From Lachnospiraceae bacterium UBA5899 (GTDB taxonomy: Bacteria > Bacillota > Clostridia > Lachnospirales > Lachnospiraceae): a stretch of 43,301 bases of DNA. The position numbers and the translations under genes were made by a program. The stretch lies in the NCBI GenBank assembly GCA_002432425.1, contig DJEL01000029.1, forward strand, positions 1 to 43,301, written 5' to 3'. The notes under the pieces were generated by a model, which saw only the letters and a list, made by a program, of their open reading frames with translations, did no database searches and was not told where the DNA came from. Numbering within the stretch: position 1 is the first letter of the stretch; every line of letters starts with the position of its first letter. Below are positions 6,208 to 13,881 of this stretch, piece after piece.

Positions 6208-6435
6208 TTATTCTTCATATAATGTTTTTAATAAATAAGCTTGAATAACATCTTTTTCTCTTTTTGAGATGTATCCAGCGCCATACAGTCCGTATATAGC
6301 GCCGCTCAATTTTGCATATTCTAAATCGTTGTGATATTTTATTAAGTCTCTGAACCATAGATGTAGAAGCGTATCTACTCCCGTTATGTTTTCGTCTTTG
6401 TTGAGCTTCTCAATCAGTTTCTTAAATTCTTCCAT
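6208..6435 (-). CDS. Small hypothetical prophage protein
   Basis: A 75-residue helical protein on the reverse strand. GGAAGAAAGGA precedes the ATG. Sequence features: N-terminal charged helix (MEEFKKLIEKLNKDENI), a central LWFRDLIKYHNDLEYAKLSGAIYGLYGAGYIS segment in which aromatic residues are frequent, and a charged end. No family is recognised. It heads a probable two-gene unit read towards rep; such opposite-strand genes in phages are often regulators, but there is no visible helix-turn-helix. Confidence 0.55.
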   Translation of the reverse strand: MEEFKKLIEKLNKDENITGVDTLLHLWFRDLIKYHNDLEYAKLSGAIYGLYGAGYISKREKDVIQAYLLKTLYEE

Positions 6436-6446
6436 GTTTTTCCTTT

Positions 6447-6482
6447 CTTCCGGTTTAACCTGCCTACCGGGAAGGCTTTTTT
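6447..6482 (+). terminator. Hairpin with T-run in front of the reverse-strand genes
   Basis: CTTCCGG (6447-6453) pairs with CCGGGAAG (6467-6474) with one bulged G, followed by a T-run (6477-6482) on the forward strand. It lies at the start of the reverse-strand gene pair and overlaps its ribosome binding site on the other strand, so it may instead fold in that mRNA leader. Confidence 0.4.
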
Positions 6483-6532
6483 AATTGCGTCTTGAAGATT
6501 TAGAGCGGTGTCCCGATTTTTGATATTATGAA

Positions 6533-6797
6533 GTATTTTGCATATGCTTTTGCTCCTTTCTGTTTTTTAACTGCATCTCGTTAGTTCTTCGCGTATGTCC
6601 TGCACTGTTTTTTTAATGAACTGCATAGCATTGTCAAAAAATCGCAGATTAGTATAAAAAATTTTTCAGTGCTTTTTACGTTTTGAAAAAATTTTTATAC
6701 GGTTTTGACATAAGCGGAGCAGGAATTAAAGTGCATACGGACATACACGACTAACGATTGCAGGAAGAACAGAAAGCAAAAGCATAATGAAAAATAC
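6533..6797. repeat. 265-nt imperfect palindrome in the prophage non-coding region
   Basis: Matching arms nest from outside to inside: GTATTTTGCATATGC with GCATAATGAAAAATAC; CTTTTGCTCCTTTCTGTT with AACAGAAAGCAAAAG; GTTAGT...GTATGTCCTGCAC with GTGCATACGGACATAC...CTAAC; ATTGTCAAAA with TTTTGACAT; and, at the centre, GTATAAAAAATTTTTCA (6652-6668) with TGAAAAAATTTTTATAC (6684-6700) around a 15-nt loop. Single-stranded phage DNA could fold into one long hairpin here. No open frame of note lies in it. Confidence 0.75.
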
Positions 6798-6918
6798 GGA
6801 TTGCAGAGCGCAGCGAAACATAAAAACAAGCGTCATTTTTATTGCTTCTGATAAGAATGGCAAGCAGCAGATACTAAAAGACCTTTAACATTTGTTTTGG
6901 TGTTGCTACTTCTTCACC

Positions 6919-7017
6919 GCCTAAGAAAAAGGATTTTGTCAAACATGCGCAGCAAGTAAAAAATTTCATCTTTACGAAAATTTTTACGGTGTTTTACAAG
7001 AGCCTTTTTACTTAGGC
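6919..7017. repeat. Second nested inverted repeat
   Basis: Outer arms GCCTAAGAAAAAGG (6919-6932) and CCTTTTTACTTAGGC (7003-7017) enclose an inner hairpin GTAAAAAATTTC (6956-6967) and GAAAATTTTTAC (6976-6987). The inner hairpin resembles the centre of the larger palindrome to its left. Confidence 0.6.
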
Positions 7018-7018
7018 A

Positions 7019-7112
7019 AAATCTAATTGAAATAGCAAAAGTTTTTGTATGTTGGAGCGGAGCGTTCCGCTTTAGTGCAAATATACAAAAAGCATACTAT
7101 CAATTTAGATTT
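7019..7112. repeat. Third inverted repeat, directly before the transposase gene
   Basis: AAATCTAATTGAAATAG (7019-7035) pairs with CTATCAATTTAGATTT (7097-7112); inside, TTTTTGTAT (7042-7050) pairs with ATACAAAAA (7083-7091); at the core GCGGAGCGTTCCGC (7057-7070) forms a tip. It ends 13 bases before the transposase ATG and could be a transposase binding site, an operator or part of the origin. Together with the two repeats to its left it fills the 690-base gap 6436-7125, in which I see no gene. Confidence 0.65.
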
Positions 7113-7125
7113 ATGAGGGGTAAAC

Positions 7126-8124
7126 ATGCGACACTTAACAGAGAAAGACCGTTATTACATAGAAATAGAACGGAAAAGAAAAACACCAGTAAAAGATATA
7201 GCTGCAGCTTTAGGCTTTAGCCGGGTGGCTATCTATGCAGAAATCAAGAGAGGAACAGTTACCCAGATAGGACAAAATTTGAAACCGTATCAGGTTTACT
7301 TATCAGATGCCGGGCAACGTGTGCATGATGATGCTATGGCTGGAACTGGCAGACCCTGCAAGCTGGTATTTGATGATGAGTATATAATAAATTTACGGGA
7401 ACTGATACAGAAAAAGAAATATTCACCCTATGCAGCCATGCAGGTAATAGGTAAAAATAAGGTATGCCAGCGGACTATCTACAATTATGCCTATGATAAA
7501 AAGTATGGTCTTAGTGTGCAGGATTTACCATATGCAAAACCAAGGAAAAAGAAGAAATTCCAGAAGGGCAAAAAGATATATACAGACAAAAAGAAAAGTA
7601 TTGAGGACAGACCTAAAGAAGCATCCAATAGGCAGCATTTTGGACACTGGGAAATGGACACTGTATATAGTTCTAAGGATGATTTAACTTGTCTGCTGGT
7701 TCTTACTGAACGGATGCTTAGAAAGGAAAAAATAATGAAGATACCAAACCGCACTTCTTCCAGTGTCGTAAAAGCCTTGAACCGATTAGAAAGAAAAATG
7801 GGTGCTCCAGCTTTCCGGGAAACATTCAAAACTATCACCTGTGACAATGGCATGGAGTTTACGGATGTATCAGGTATTGAAAAATCAAAACTGAATAAGG
7901 GGAAAAGAACAGAATTATACTTTGCACATCCCTACTGCTCCGGAGAGAGGGGAAGTAATGAGAACCAAAACAAATTGATACGGCGCTGGATACCCAAAGG
8001 GGATGATATAGGATTGTATAGTGATGCCGAGATACAACAGATAGAGGACTGGATAAACAACCTGCCAAGGAAAATGTTTGGTGGTTTGTCCTCGGTGGAA
8101 TATGAAAAACTCATACGGCAGTAA
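7126..8124 (+). CDS. IS30-family transposase, probable prophage integrase
   Basis: A 332-residue protein starting after a GAGGGG site. It has an N-terminal helix-turn-helix typical of IS30 (LTEKDRYYIEIERKRKTPV, then IAAALGFSRVAIYAEIKRG at about 25-43). A DDE integrase core follows with Asp178 (HWEMDTV), Asp240 (TCDNGMEF) and Glu279 (RGSNENQNKLIRRW), the E-N-x-N-x-L-I-R-R-W signature of this family. Length and catalytic residues are complete. Being the only recombinase seen in the prophage, and placed at its right side, it probably integrates the phage, as IS30-type transposases are thought to do for Spiroplasma filamentous phages. It could instead be a plain insertion sequence that landed in or next to the prophage. 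Confidence 0.92.
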   Translation: MRHLTEKDRYYIEIERKRKTPVKDIAAALGFSRVAIYAEIKRGTVTQIGQNLKPYQVYLSDAGQRVHDDAMAGTGRPCKLVFDDEYIINLRELIQKKKYSPYAAMQVIGKNKVCQRTIYNYAYDKKYGLSVQDLPYAKPRKKKKFQKGKKIYTDKKKSIEDRPKEASNRQHFGHWEMDTVYSSKDDLTCLLVLTERMLRKEKIMKIPNRTSSSVVKALNRLERKMGAPAFRETFKTITCDNGMEFTDVSGIEKSKLNKGKRTELYFAHPYCSGERGSNENQNKLIRRWIPKGDDIGLYSDAEIQQIEDWINNLPRKMFGGLSSVEYEKLIRQ

Positions 8125-8134
8125 AATGGTAGTA

Positions 8135-8204
8135 TGTGGAAAATGCACAAAAACAGAAATACAATCTTATATATAAATCGTCTGTTTATTGTGCGTTTTC
8201 CACA
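8135..8204. repeat. 70-bp inverted repeat downstream of the transposase (candidate element end)
   Basis: TGTGGAAAATGCACAAAAAC (8135-8154) onwards pairs with the segment 8181-8204 ending GTGCGTTTTCCACA, about 22 of 24 positions, with a 23-nt centre. There is no T-run, so a simple terminator is unlikely. Ends of TGT...ACA type are common for IS30-like termini, so this may hold the right end of the prophage. A further short inverted repeat AGAACT...AGTTCT lies at about 8211-8232. Confidence 0.6.
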
Positions 8205-8261
8205 AAGATTTAGAACTTGTTAAGATAGTTCTTGCAATTTACACATTTTTTTGCTATTTTT

Positions 8262-8299
8262 TATAAAAATAGACACAATAAGCAAAATTGCCCATTGTG
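8262..8299 (-). terminator. Possible terminator of the lipoprotein gene
   Basis: Read on the reverse strand, CACAAT pairs with ATTGTG (8274-8299) with an inner GCAA/TTGC pair, followed by TCTATTTTT. It lies 39 bases beyond the lipoprotein stop. The stem is weak and interrupted. Confidence 0.4.
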
Positions 8300-8337
8300 C
8301 CTGTTTGAAATCCTTATGCAATTATAGGACAGATACC

Positions 8338-9060
8338 CTATTGCAGCTCTGTTACCGCGGTCTTATCCCCCGCCGTTACGGAAAGCTTCAGTGCTTCTAT
8401 ACTGTCCGCTTTCTCCTCCGGAATTTCCGCTATCATAACAAGCTGTACTGCAGCGCCTGCTTCTATGGTGCCGCGGTAGGTGGTAATATCGTCGTTTAAC
8501 AACGTGGTCTGGATAAAGTATTTGTTCGTATCGTTTATCCTTAAAACACAGTACGGTTTCTTGCCGTTGATATCCACATCCGTACTTTCCGCCCCGTTAT
8601 TGGTAACGGTAAAAGACAGTACCAGAAGCTTTTTATTCTGAGACGCATCAATCACAAACGCCATTTCCTCCGTCTGCGGATAAGAGTCCGTTACTTCATA
8701 GCCTGTATATTCCATGGAAAAGCCTTCCGGCAACAGAACCTGTGCCAGATTATAGGATGCCGGTTCTTCGCTCTTGTCGATGACCGGTGTTTCCGCAGTG
8801 GGGTCCATGGCACTTGCGGGCTCTTTCGTCTCCTGCGGCTTCTCTTCTTTTTCTTCATATAAGGATAAATCCGCCAGCCGGTTATTGTAGGTGTCCACAT
8901 GCCGCATAACCGCATCCGCCGCATATTTTACAATCTGGTCCTCCTGCTCCTCGGTCAGTGCGGGCATCGCCATGGCGCCGCAGCCGGAAAACAGTACGGC
9001 TCCCGCCAGAAGGGACACTGCGCACGCTGTGCTTACAAGAAATTTATTCTGTCGCTTCAT
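8338..9060 (-). CDS. Lipoprotein with a C-terminal immunoglobulin-like (DUF4352/DUF5067-type) domain
   Basis: A 240-residue protein with a lipoprotein signal peptide: MKRQ, hydrophobic core, lipobox LFSGC with the acylated cysteine near residue 27. After a Glu/Pro-rich linker (about 75-100) comes a beta-rich domain (LVLSFTVTNNGAESTDVDINGKKPY), the pattern of DUF4352/DUF5067-like domains in surface lipoproteins of Firmicutes. It should sit on the outer face of the membrane. It follows the large membrane protein by 20 bases, probably in one operon. Function unknown; the family assignment is from pattern only. Confidence 0.75.
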   Translation of the reverse strand: MKRQNKFLVSTACAVSLLAGAVLFSGCGAMAMPALTEEQEDQIVKYAADAVMRHVDTYNNRLADLSLYEEKEEKPQETKEPASAMDPTAETPVIDKSEEPASYNLAQVLLPEGFSMEYTGYEVTDSYPQTEEMAFVIDASQNKKLLVLSFTVTNNGAESTDVDINGKKPYCVLRINDTNKYFIQTTLLNDDITTYRGTIEAGAAVQLVMIAEIPEEKADSIEALKLSVTAGDKTAVTELQ

Positions 9061-9080
9061 TTCTTTCCTCTTTCCCCCGT

Positions 9081-11060
9081 CTATTCCGACAGGCTTTTCT
9101 CCAATGCGATATATATAGCGGAAATAGCAAGTACAATGACACCTGCCACCATGAACAAAATCATCTTTTCGGTCGTTGCCGCTCCCGGAAAATCGTACAG
9201 TGCCAGTTTGGCACAGACGGAAAGTGTCAGTATCAGTCCGCCGATGCGCAGCTTCTTTTCCTTAAACAGGAAGCCCATTACTATGGTTCCGATGGCAATG
9301 ACCATTAAAATAATACTTTTTATCACCGATTGATGGGAGAACGGCATCTTCCATACAAGCGTCATATAGCATAAAAATCCTACGGTAATCAGGTGCTTTA
9401 TCCGGAAGTTCATGCCGAAATTCTCCTGGAAGCAGACCACCAGATAAGCAATGCCGATGACCAGCATCAGAATGCAGTTCAAGCTTGAAAAACTGAACAG
9501 CAGGGAGAAATACAACAGGGCAATCAGTCCTAAATTGATATAGTTGATGACCTTGGTATACCGGCTCTTAAACAACGGAATGCAGTTAAACGCCAGTGTT
9601 CCCATAAAGAAAAGCGCCATAACTACTGCCGGCTGCAATTCGTTGTGGAATTCTCCGATTATATACAATATAAACAGAAGCAGAACCGTTTCTTCGTAAA
9701 ACTGTTTGAAATAATATACCGCTAAGAGGGACAGCAGAAATGCTCCCAGGAAACAATAACTGTATATATGCTCTTCCAACAGGAAGAAATGAATTGCCTG
9801 CACTACCGTAAACAGGGTGATTATGATTTCACTGACCTGCAGATATTTTACTCTGGAAAGGCACTTGGACAACAAAAACACGCCGAGTACCGCCACGGTT
9901 CCCGCCACCATAAAGTAAGTGTCCTCTTTCTGGTTGACCTGCTGGTCAAAATAGGAAAACGTAATCAGAACCGTTCCGACAAACATAAGGTAAAAAATCC
10001 ACTTTTCCTTCCCTTTCCGGAAAAGCAGAAAGCCAAGCAGGCAGACTGCAAAGAAAATGCCCGCAGTCACAAAAGCTTCCCCTGTTTTGTCGTGGAACAG
10101 TATAATTTCCAATATTATGTAGAGTAAAAGGAGCCACGCCTGTGTGCAGAAATAAATAACAAGCGCACCGTTCCTGTGCTGTTCATCCTTGGACATGCGG
10201 TAGAGAATAAGAAGGTGTACCGCCATTTCTGCCAACAAATAATACAGTGCTGCCCGGGGACCTATCAGAATTGCCGCACCGGTTGCCATAATCAGCGTAA
10301 AAATCATATGGGTAACGCAGTGTATGTTGTCCACCGCATAACGGCTCCGTTTTACGGGAAGGAAAACCGTCATCAGATTGACTAATACCATAATCGCCGC
10401 CACAATGGCAAAAACCGGCATGTCAAACAGATTGCGGATGGGAAACGCACACACATAGCAGCCGATAAAGCTGATAACCTTCATGACGCCGGAGTCTCTT
10501 TTCCGGCTGATAACGAGAGCCAGTATGCTGACTGCCACCGCTATTCCCATTGCCCAGTAGCCGTTGAAATTCTGTAAATACGAACAGTTTATCATCGTGG
10601 ATGCGTACATGCCGCATATACCGAGTGCCGTAATGCCCACGGCAAACTTCGGCATCTTCTTTCTGAGCAGAAGTTCGGAAACCAGCAAAATGACAGCCGA
10701 CATGCCATACAGGCACATTCCTTTTACAAAGCCGTCCATGTAGGTAATGCCCAGCATTACAAAAGCGACTAAGACGAATACCACGCCGACTACGCTTAAA
10801 AGACCGGCGCCGATGGTAAATTCCATGCTGCTCTTCTTCTGCGGCGGCGCGGGCTGCCTATTCTGCGGGCGGATTTCTCCCCTAAGCATCCGCTGCTGGT
10901 ATACGTTCCAGGTGCGGTTTACTTCCTGCTGTGCGTACTCTGCGGAAACCGCGCGGTTCCGGTACTGTACCAAAAGAGTGTTTAAGTATTCCGTGTACTG
11001 CCTGTCGGCAGATATTGACATGATATATAAAATCTGGTTTTCCAGTCTGTCCTGTGCCAT
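9081..11060 (-). CDS. Polytopic membrane protein (DUF2339-like)
   Basis: A 659-residue protein. About 80 N-terminal residues are cytoplasmic and charged, with a Pro-rich stretch (PQNRQPAPPQKK). The rest is almost continuous membrane helices, roughly 18 of them (GLLSVVGVVFVLVAFVMLG, CLYGMSAVILLVSELLL and so on). This layout resembles DUF2339 membrane proteins but no diagnostic motif was recognised. The ATG is preceded by AAAGGGG. It lies between hflX, 74 bases upstream, and the lipoprotein. The role is unknown; a partnership with the lipoprotein is suggested only by adjacency. Confidence 0.75.
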   Translation of the reverse strand: MAQDRLENQILYIMSISADRQYTEYLNTLLVQYRNRAVSAEYAQQEVNRTWNVYQQRMLRGEIRPQNRQPAPPQKKSSMEFTIGAGLLSVVGVVFVLVAFVMLGITYMDGFVKGMCLYGMSAVILLVSELLLRKKMPKFAVGITALGICGMYASTMINCSYLQNFNGYWAMGIAVAVSILALVISRKRDSGVMKVISFIGCYVCAFPIRNLFDMPVFAIVAAIMVLVNLMTVFLPVKRSRYAVDNIHCVTHMIFTLIMATGAAILIGPRAALYYLLAEMAVHLLILYRMSKDEQHRNGALVIYFCTQAWLLLLYIILEIILFHDKTGEAFVTAGIFFAVCLLGFLLFRKGKEKWIFYLMFVGTVLITFSYFDQQVNQKEDTYFMVAGTVAVLGVFLLSKCLSRVKYLQVSEIIITLFTVVQAIHFFLLEEHIYSYCFLGAFLLSLLAVYYFKQFYEETVLLLFILYIIGEFHNELQPAVVMALFFMGTLAFNCIPLFKSRYTKVINYINLGLIALLYFSLLFSFSSLNCILMLVIGIAYLVVCFQENFGMNFRIKHLITVGFLCYMTLVWKMPFSHQSVIKSIILMVIAIGTIVMGFLFKEKKLRIGGLILTLSVCAKLALYDFPGAATTEKMILFMVAGVIVLAISAIYIALEKSLSE

Positions 11061-11134
11061 TTCTTACAATCCCCTTTTCTTTCCGTCCCGCGTCCTCCGC
11101 AGAACCGTCTGCCGGCAACATACACCGGTCTTAT

Positions 11135-12400
11135 TTATTCGCACATATACATCCTAAATTTACTATGTTCTTTCTCACTGCATTTTACCACAAGTCGGAC
11201 TCCGTTTTCAACGTAATCCTGTGAAAGCACTTCTGCATTTTCACGAAGCTCGGATACAATGCCGCCCTTATCATACGGAATTAAAAATGCGGTTTCTTTC
11301 CTGTGGGCGTACAAAGTGTCCGTAATCAGGGTAAGGAGCCTTCTAATACAGGTTTCATCCTGTGCCGACATATAAATCCGGTTGTCCGTACATCTGGGGA
11401 TTTCCGGCATGCAGAGGTCCGCCTTATTATATACATAAATGACGGGAATGTGCCCCGCATCCAGTTCTTTTAAGGTTTCCTCCGTTACTTCCATGTGCTT
11501 TTTGTAATTGACATCGGAAAAGTCAATCACCTGCAAAATCAAATCCGCTTCTTTTATTTCTTCCAGTGTGGAGCGGAATGCCTTGACCAGGCCATGGGGC
11601 AAATTGTTGATAAATCCGACCGTATCCGCCAGATAAAAAGGCTTCCGGCTGCCGTCGTCGATTTTGCGCACCGCCGTTTCGAGGGTGGCAAACAGCATGT
11701 CCTTTTCCAGGACCTTTTTCTCCTCGGGAAGTCCGTAGGTGTCCACAAATTTATTTAACAGGGTGGATTTGCCGGCATTGGTATAACCCGCTAAGGAAAC
11801 CTGCGGGATACCGGAATTCCGTCTCCGTTTTCTCTGTGTCTGACGTTCCGTGGACACAGTTTCCAGTTCCTTGGAAAGCTCCGTAATGCGATGTTCAATC
11901 TTTCGTCTGTCCAGTTCCAGTTTCTTTTCACCGGCACCCTTATTACTCATGCTGCCGCTGGCGCCGCCCTGCCTGCTTAAGGCATCGTGCAGTCCCACCA
12001 GTCTCGGCAGAAGGTATTTAAGTCTTGCCACCTCCACCTGCAGCTTGGCTTCCCTTGTCTTGGCGCGGCTTGCAAAAATATCCAGTATCAGATTGGTTCT
12101 GTCCATTACGGGCAGTTTGCATTCATCTTTTAAATTGCGGAGCTGTGACGGCGTCAGGCTGTCTTCAAAAACAATCAGCTCCGCATCCGTCATTTTTGCC
12201 AGTTCCCGCAGTTCTTCCACTTTGCCGGTGCCGATATAAAGCGCCTTGTTGGCAGCCTCCATTTTCTGGGTCAGAATGCCCACCACCTGCATGTGGCATG
12301 CCTCTGCCAGACTTTTCAGTTCCTGCATGCAGACATCATAATCATCCGCCACGCCGGTGTCCACACCCACCAGGATGACTTTTTCTCTTATATCTTCCAA
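11135..12400 (-). CDS. hflX: GTPase HflX
   Basis: A 421-residue ribosome-associated GTPase that splits stalled or stress-arrested 70S ribosomes. The N-terminal HflX domain (1-190) has the glycine-rich loop and LELDRR helix region. The G domain shows G1 GYTNAGKS (205-212), G3 DTVG (259-262) and G4 NKAD (325-328). The start is a TTG at 12400, two bases after the kinase stop; AAGGAAGG in the end of the kinase gene serves as the binding site and no nearby in-frame ATG exists. The glycine-rich segment is GGASGSMSNKGAGEKK, somewhat unlike the usual GGIGTRGPGE. It is co-transcribed with the two-component genes, so it may share their stress control. Confidence 0.93.
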   Translation of the reverse strand: MEDIREKVILVGVDTGVADDYDVCMQELKSLAEACHMQVVGILTQKMEAANKALYIGTGKVEELRELAKMTDAELIVFEDSLTPSQLRNLKDECKLPVMDRTNLILDIFASRAKTREAKLQVEVARLKYLLPRLVGLHDALSRQGGASGSMSNKGAGEKKLELDRRKIEHRITELSKELETVSTERQTQRKRRRNSGIPQVSLAGYTNAGKSTLLNKFVDTYGLPEEKKVLEKDMLFATLETAVRKIDDGSRKPFYLADTVGFINNLPHGLVKAFRSTLEEIKEADLILQVIDFSDVNYKKHMEVTEETLKELDAGHIPVIYVYNKADLCMPEIPRCTDNRIYMSAQDETCIRRLLTLITDTLYAHRKETAFLIPYDKGGIVSELRENAEVLSQDYVENGVRLVVKCSEKEHSKFRMYMCE

Positions 12401-12402
12401 AA

Positions 12403-13881
12403 TCAGCTTCCTTCCTTTTCCACCATTTCCAGTTCAAAATAAAAAGCCACGCCGTTTTCGTAATTTTCCACACCGTATTCCTGGTTCATGGACTCCATAA
12501 TCGTTTTTACAATGGAAAGTCCCACACCGCTTCCGCCGTATTCCCGGGTTCTTGCCTTATCCACCTTGTAAAATTTATCCCAGAGATAAGGAAGGGACTC
12601 CTCCGGTATTTTATTGCCGGTGTTGAAAATGCTGATGCGAACCTTGCCATTTTCCTTACGGAAACGGATTTCCACAATCTTTTCCCCGCTGCAGTAATGC
12701 AGGGCATTGGTAAAGTAATTGGTAAATACTTCCTCCGTCATGTATTCGTCCGCCCAGACATAAATGGGGTCGCTGGGCTCCATGCGTATCTGAATATCCT
12801 GACCGTTTGCCAGAATACCGGCGGACTGGATATGGTTGCGGATAAGAGAAACCACATCGAAGCGCTCGAAGTTCACCGTTTCCTTACCGAATTCCAGTTC
12901 GTTCAGGGTCATGAGCTTCTTCACCATCTGGTTCATTTTATTCGCTTCATCCACAATAACACTGCAATAAAATTCCCGGCTTTCCGCATCGTCGTTGATG
13001 CCCTCCTGCAGACCTTCCGCATAGCCCTGGATAAGCGCAATGGGGGTCTTTAACTCGTGGGAAACATTGGACAGGAATTCCTTTCGCATGGAATCGATTT
13101 TCTCTTTGTTCTCAATGTCCTTGTGGAGTTCGATATTGGCGTTTTTAAGCTCCTGTATAGTGCTCTCGAGGGTCTCGGACAGCGTGTTCATATGCTCGCC
13201 CAGAAGACCGATTTCACTCTTCTGCTCACCCTCGTACTTGGCGTCGAAATCCAGCTTCGTCATTCTCTCGGAAATCTCCGCCAGCTTTAAGATGGGCTGC
13301 GTAATTCTTCCGGTCACATAGAAAATGATAACGCTGCTTATGACAATACAGATAAGACCCACATAAAACAGAAACCGGTTGGCGATTTTTACACTTTCCC
13401 GGATGTTTTCCAGTGGCGTACGGATATAAAATGCCTGTCCTTCCGACAGCCATCCCACCATTTCCATGTATTCCGTCTTGGTCTTGGAGTCCTCGACCTT
13501 CTGGACGGTGTAATGGTCCGTTTCCTCTAAAATATAAGGGTCTTTAATCGGCGTATAAATCCGGTCCCACAAAAGACCTTTGAGCATGTCCATGTCATTG
13601 CCGAAGGTTGCGATAATGCGAGCTTCCGTATCCTGCACTACGCCCATGATATTATACTTGCCCGATATTTTTTCCATTTCGATTTCAAACGAATCCTCAC
13701 TGAAGGAATCGCTCTGCATATTGGTGTCCAGAATTTCATAGGTGTGGATGAGTGCTTTCTTGCGCTCCTCTTCGTAATATTTCTGCAGAAAGGTATTGTT
13801 GATAATCCAGCAGATGGACAGCGTTGCCGCCATCAGTCCTATAAAAATCAGTGCCACTCTTCTTTTAATGGAATGCTTCAT
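12403..13881 (-). CDS. Membrane sensor histidine kinase (HAMP-HisKA-HATPase)
   Basis: A 492-residue kinase. Membrane helix 1 at about 9-29, an extracytoplasmic sensor region of about 135 residues, helix 2 at about 170-190, a HAMP domain, and a dimerisation domain with phospho-acceptor His275 in SHELKTP. The C-terminal ATPase ends with the G box GSGVGLSIV. The gene begins directly after the response regulator stop codon, showing a coupled pair. The order regulator-kinase-hflX suggests a response to envelope or translation stress, but the signal is not evident. The sensor region has no domain I recognise. Confidence 0.92.
   Translation of the reverse strand: MKHSIKRRVALIFIGLMAATLSICWIINNTFLQKYYEEERKKALIHTYEILDTNMQSDSFSEDSFEIEMEKISGKYNIMGVVQDTEARIIATFGNDMDMLKGLLWDRIYTPIKDPYILEETDHYTVQKVEDSKTKTEYMEMVGWLSEGQAFYIRTPLENIRESVKIANRFLFYVGLICIVISSVIIFYVTGRITQPILKLAEISERMTKLDFDAKYEGEQKSEIGLLGEHMNTLSETLESTIQELKNANIELHKDIENKEKIDSMRKEFLSNVSHELKTPIALIQGYAEGLQEGINDDAESREFYCSVIVDEANKMNQMVKKLMTLNELEFGKETVNFERFDVVSLIRNHIQSAGILANGQDIQIRMEPSDPIYVWADEYMTEEVFTNYFTNALHYCSGEKIVEIRFRKENGKVRISIFNTGNKIPEESLPYLWDKFYKVDKARTREYGGSGVGLSIVKTIMESMNQEYGVENYENGVAFYFELEMVEKEGS

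Larger units (their letters stand above)
1..8204 (+). mobile_element. Filamentous (inovirus-like) prophage with CRESS-type replication module; left end outside window
   Basis: The segment has the gene order of a filamentous phage: short coat-like protein plus terminator, long secreted protein with C-terminal anchor, tiny membrane proteins, Zot-type ATPase, origin, Rep. It ends with an IS30-family transposase. Base composition is AT-rich compared with the chromosome that follows, and nearly all genes are on the forward strand while the adjoining chromosome is on the reverse strand. The right boundary is not proven. It is placed at the end of an inverted repeat just after the transposase, and the true edge could be anywhere between about 8125 and 8330. 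The left boundary is not in the window. Whether it is active cannot be told, but no gene in it is visibly broken. Confidence 0.85.

Noticed and set aside
6436..7125. CRISPR array or tandem repeats in the repeat-rich gap
   Set aside because: The repeats are inverted, not direct, differ in sequence and have no regular spacer pattern; no cas genes are present.
8205..8337. A dif-type XerCD attachment site at the prophage right edge
   Set aside because: No 28-bp sequence resembling the known Firmicutes dif consensus was seen, and a transposase is available for integration.
13040..13321. Forward frames antisense to the histidine kinase
   Set aside because: All lie opposite conserved kinase domains and lack ribosome binding sites.
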